Assembly: GCA_002049495.1 (NCBI GenBank)
Contig: LLYS01000005.1
Coordinates: 62,001 to 126,000, forward strand
Direction of reading: 5' to 3'
Length of the DNA: 64,000 bases
From: Epsilonproteobacteria bacterium tcs-49
GTDB lineage: Bacteria; Campylobacterota; Campylobacteria; Campylobacterales; Sulfurovaceae
Under the pieces are notes generated by a model. That model was not told the DNA's origin and searched no databases. It was given only the letters and a program-made list of their open reading frames with translations. Position 1 is the stretch's first letter. Each line of letters opens with the position of its first letter. The position numbers and the translations under genes were made by a program. Shown here piece by piece: positions 62,153-64,000 of the stretch.

Positions 62153-62226
62153 AACTTATCCAAAGAAAAGATATGGTTTAATTCTGTATTGATAATAAAT
62201 TTCAAATTCAAAAAAAGGATCATCAC

Positions 62227-63570
62227 ATGACCAAGACTCGACTTTTGACGCTTTCGGCTTCCGTCGCGGCGGTACTGAGCCTATCGGGCTGCACCGCTTC
62301 TTCACAATCGCATAATGTTGCCGCTTCGGCTTATGAAAAATCCCCCACGATTTTACAAACCTACGCCGATATCGCTCTGGCAAACTATACCGATGCCCTA
62401 AACGATGCGAAGGAGTTGCAAAACGCGATCGCTTCCTTTGCCGCCGATCCTACGCAGCAAAATTTCGACAATGCCAAAGCCGCATGGCTGACTTCTCGGG
62501 AATCCTACGGCCAAACGGAGATATTTAGACTCTCCAACGGCCCCATCGACGCCGAAGAGGGTTGGGTCGCCCAAACCTACGGAGCCCTGGAGGGGCAGAT
62601 CAACGCGTGGCCTTTGGATGAAAATATGATCGATTACACCGTCGATGCCAGAGGCAACAAAACTTCAGGCAACATTATCGACACCAAAGGCGATTTCACC
62701 CCCGTTGGAGAAGATGCGCAAACGGTCGATGTCAGCTCCATCGACGCCGCTGTACTGACAGCGCTCAATGAAAACGGCGGAGAAGCCAACGTCGCGACGG
62801 GTTACCACGCCGTCGAGTTTCTGCTTTGGGGACAGGATCAGGATTACTCCAACTTTTTAAAAGATGAGATTACCCACGGAGCTCTCCAGGCGGGGCAGCG
62901 CCCGCTGAGCGATTTTACGACCGACGCCGATGCGCAAAGACGGCTGCACTACCTCAAAGCCGCCGCCGACAAGATCGTCAACGACCTGCAAACGGTACAA
63001 AGCGCGTGGGTTAAAGATGTCGAGGGAAGCAAGGGCTTATACCGCGCCGCGCTGCTTGGTCAAGCCGGAGACAAAAGCCTTTCCAAAGAGCAGGCACTCA
63101 CGCAGATCTTTGCGGGGATGGGCGTCTTTGTCAAATCCGAACTGGCCAACGAGCGGATCGCCGTGGCGGTACTGACCCCCAGCGAAGAGGATGAACACTC
63201 CTGCTTTTCGGACAATACCCACCGCGATATCGTAACCAATTATCAAGGGTTTAAAAATATCCTCATGGGCACCTACAACGGCAGAAGTTTTGGAAAAGCC
63301 CCCTTTGACACCCTCTCGGCCAAACAGCAAAAGCGCCTTGTAGCGATGATGGATTCCATCGAGAAAAAGATCGCTTCGATCAACGCCACGGCCCAGACTT
63401 CGCGCCACTTTGATTACCAAATCAAACCAAACGACCCTCAGGCCCGCGTGATCAGAAACTTGAAAAACGAACTCCGACGCCTGGGCGATGAGATGATCGG
63501 CGTAGCCCAAGCCAACGGCATCGATCTCAACGTCAACGACGTTACCGACGCGGAGGAAACGAAAGTTTAA
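62227..63570 (+). CDS. Imelysin-family (peptidase M75) iron-regulated lipoprotein
   Basis: A 447-residue lipoprotein: lipobox LSGC near 18-21. The imelysin fold has two helical repeats; the GxHxxE motif is GYHAVEFLLWGQD, and SNGPIDAEEGW is a second conserved site. Imelysin proteins are periplasmic or surface proteins of iron-uptake operons; an earlier peptidase claim is doubtful. The Fur box upstream and the downstream COG3488-like gene, two bases later, fit an iron uptake operon. Confidence 0.88.
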   Translation: MTKTRLLTLSASVAAVLSLSGCTASSQSHNVAASAYEKSPTILQTYADIALANYTDALNDAKELQNAIASFAADPTQQNFDNAKAAWLTSRESYGQTEIFRLSNGPIDAEEGWVAQTYGALEGQINAWPLDENMIDYTVDARGNKTSGNIIDTKGDFTPVGEDAQTVDVSSIDAAVLTALNENGGEANVATGYHAVEFLLWGQDQDYSNFLKDEITHGALQAGQRPLSDFTTDADAQRRLHYLKAAADKIVNDLQTVQSAWVKDVEGSKGLYRAALLGQAGDKSLSKEQALTQIFAGMGVFVKSELANERIAVAVLTPSEEDEHSCFSDNTHRDIVTNYQGFKNILMGTYNGRSFGKAPFDTLSAKQQKRLVAMMDSIEKKIASINATAQTSRHFDYQIKPNDPQARVIRNLKNELRRLGDEMIGVAQANGIDLNVNDVTDAEETKV

Positions 63571-63572
63571 CG

Positions 63573-64000
63573 ATGAAAACACACCTTTTTTCACTGATCC
63601 TGGCGGCGACCTTTGCCGCGGGGTCGGAGCTTTCCACAACACAATACCACGGTTTTTCAAAGGGCAGCGACGCCTTTTCGCAAAAGCGAGACGGCTTGAG
63701 CGATGAGCAGCTTGATCTGTTTATCCTGGGTAAAAGCTTTTTTCGTATCCCCTGGGTAGAAGCCCCGAGCGCAACGACGGCTAGAGACGGTCTCGGTCCG
63801 CTTTTTAACGCCAATACCTGTACCGGCTGCCACCCAGGAAACGGCCCGGCCGCTTTGCACAAGAGCGACGCTTCCCTTTCAAGAACCGCCGTACTACGAC
63901 TTTCACGCCCCTCCGACGGCTCGGATACACACAAAGCACTCCTTGCCAAAACGGGTTTTATTCCAGATCCCGTGTACGGAGACCAGCTCTCCTTTAGCGC
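63573..64000 (+). CDS. COG3488-type c-type cytochrome (thiol oxidoreductase-like), 5' part
   Basis: The frame is open to the end of the window, so 142 residues are seen and the gene is incomplete. A signal peptide (about 1-17) precedes GLGPLFNANTCTGCHPGNGPA, where CTGCH is a c-type haem site. This resembles the DUF1111/COG3488 di-haem proteins found next to imelysins in Fur-controlled operons. Role in iron uptake or redox is inference. The start is ATG two bases after the imelysin stop. Confidence 0.82.
   Translation, partial: MKTHLFSLILAATFAAGSELSTTQYHGFSKGSDAFSQKRDGLSDEQLDLFILGKSFFRIPWVEAPSATTARDGLGPLFNANTCTGCHPGNGPAALHKSDASLSRTAVLRLSRPSDGSDTHKALLAKTGFIPDPVYGDQLSFS

Noticed and set aside
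1-64000. CRISPR array, insertion sequence, prophage or defence island
   Set aside because: No regularly spaced repeats, transposase, integrase, phage structural or restriction genes were seen; the content is housekeeping throughout.

Overview
This window reads as core chromosome of a member of the Campylobacterota (Epsilonproteobacteria). The evidence is mostly gene content and order. It has lysC-hobA-holB-folP with HobA, a DnaA partner known from this group. It has two different glutamyl-tRNA synthetases. It has serA-x-rpsA-ispH-aroA-pheT and an envC-ftsX-ftsE-trmB-(fibronectin lipoprotein)-pseudouridine synthase-rodA block, both of which I recall from Campylobacter and Helicobacter relatives. 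It also has flgB-flgC-fliE followed by a division transpeptidase. Polar-flagellum genes, several cyclic-di-GMP proteins, a c-type haem sensor, a tat pair and a Fur-controlled imelysin operon suggest a motile environmental organism rather than a reduced pathogen. I cannot name the species.

Layout. 1-1376: end of a ferric-iron ABC transporter (permease and ATPase). 1411-6134: phasin-like protein and an ABC1/UbiB kinase, a periplasmic SurA-like protein, gltX and a membrane protein with a degenerate GGDEF-like region. 6108-8257 (minus): murG and ftsW. 8338-14958 (plus): a sigma-54-type promoter, then flgB, flgC, fliE, a class B PBP, clpS, clpA, aat and a YjbQ protein in one tight run. 14945-17543 (minus): a broken GGDEF gene beside an intact periplasmic-sensor GGDEF/EAL protein. 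17689-20346: EF-hand protein, ADP-ribosylglycohydrolase-like protein, DUF6868-like membrane protein and DUF455 ferritin-like protein. 20347-24551 (minus): folP, holB, hobA, lysC and a Nudix hydrolase. 24653-27869 (plus): hemW, tatB, tatC, queA. 27880-34434 (minus): two small conserved proteins, argG, the flaG-fliD-fliS cluster, serA and an anchored protein. 34444-43818 (minus): rpsA, ispH, aroA, pheT, pheS, psd, a ferritin-like protein and a NifU/IscU-like protein. 44036-52415: gltX2 (plus), then comF-like, lepA, prs, a haem-sensing diguanylate cyclase and glmS (minus). 52403-60772 (minus): glnD and the ftsEX/envC block. 60805-64000 (plus): rodA, a CAU tRNA, and a Fur-box-preceded imelysin operon that runs off the end.

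Themes. Cell-envelope growth and division genes recur: murG, ftsW, the PBP, rodA and ftsEX with an EnvC-like activator. The N-degron route is complete in three overlapping genes: Aat adds Leu/Phe, ClpS recognises, ClpA unfolds. Four loci relate to cyclic-di-GMP: an EAL protein with a degenerate GGDEF site, a canonical GGDEF protein with an I-site and a periplasmic CxxCH, a GGDEF-like remnant fold, and a GGDEF pseudogene.

I saw no rRNA, CRISPR array, transposase, integrase, phage gene, restriction system or defence island. Nothing amounts to a clearly new multi-gene system. The best leads are the sigma-54-headed flagellar/division/N-degron run, the NifU-like protein lacking one cluster cysteine beside a ferritin-like partner, the structured gaps inside the holB-folP and pheS-pheT operons, the Cys-rich haem diguanylate cyclase, and the palindromic leader of the DUF6868-like gene.
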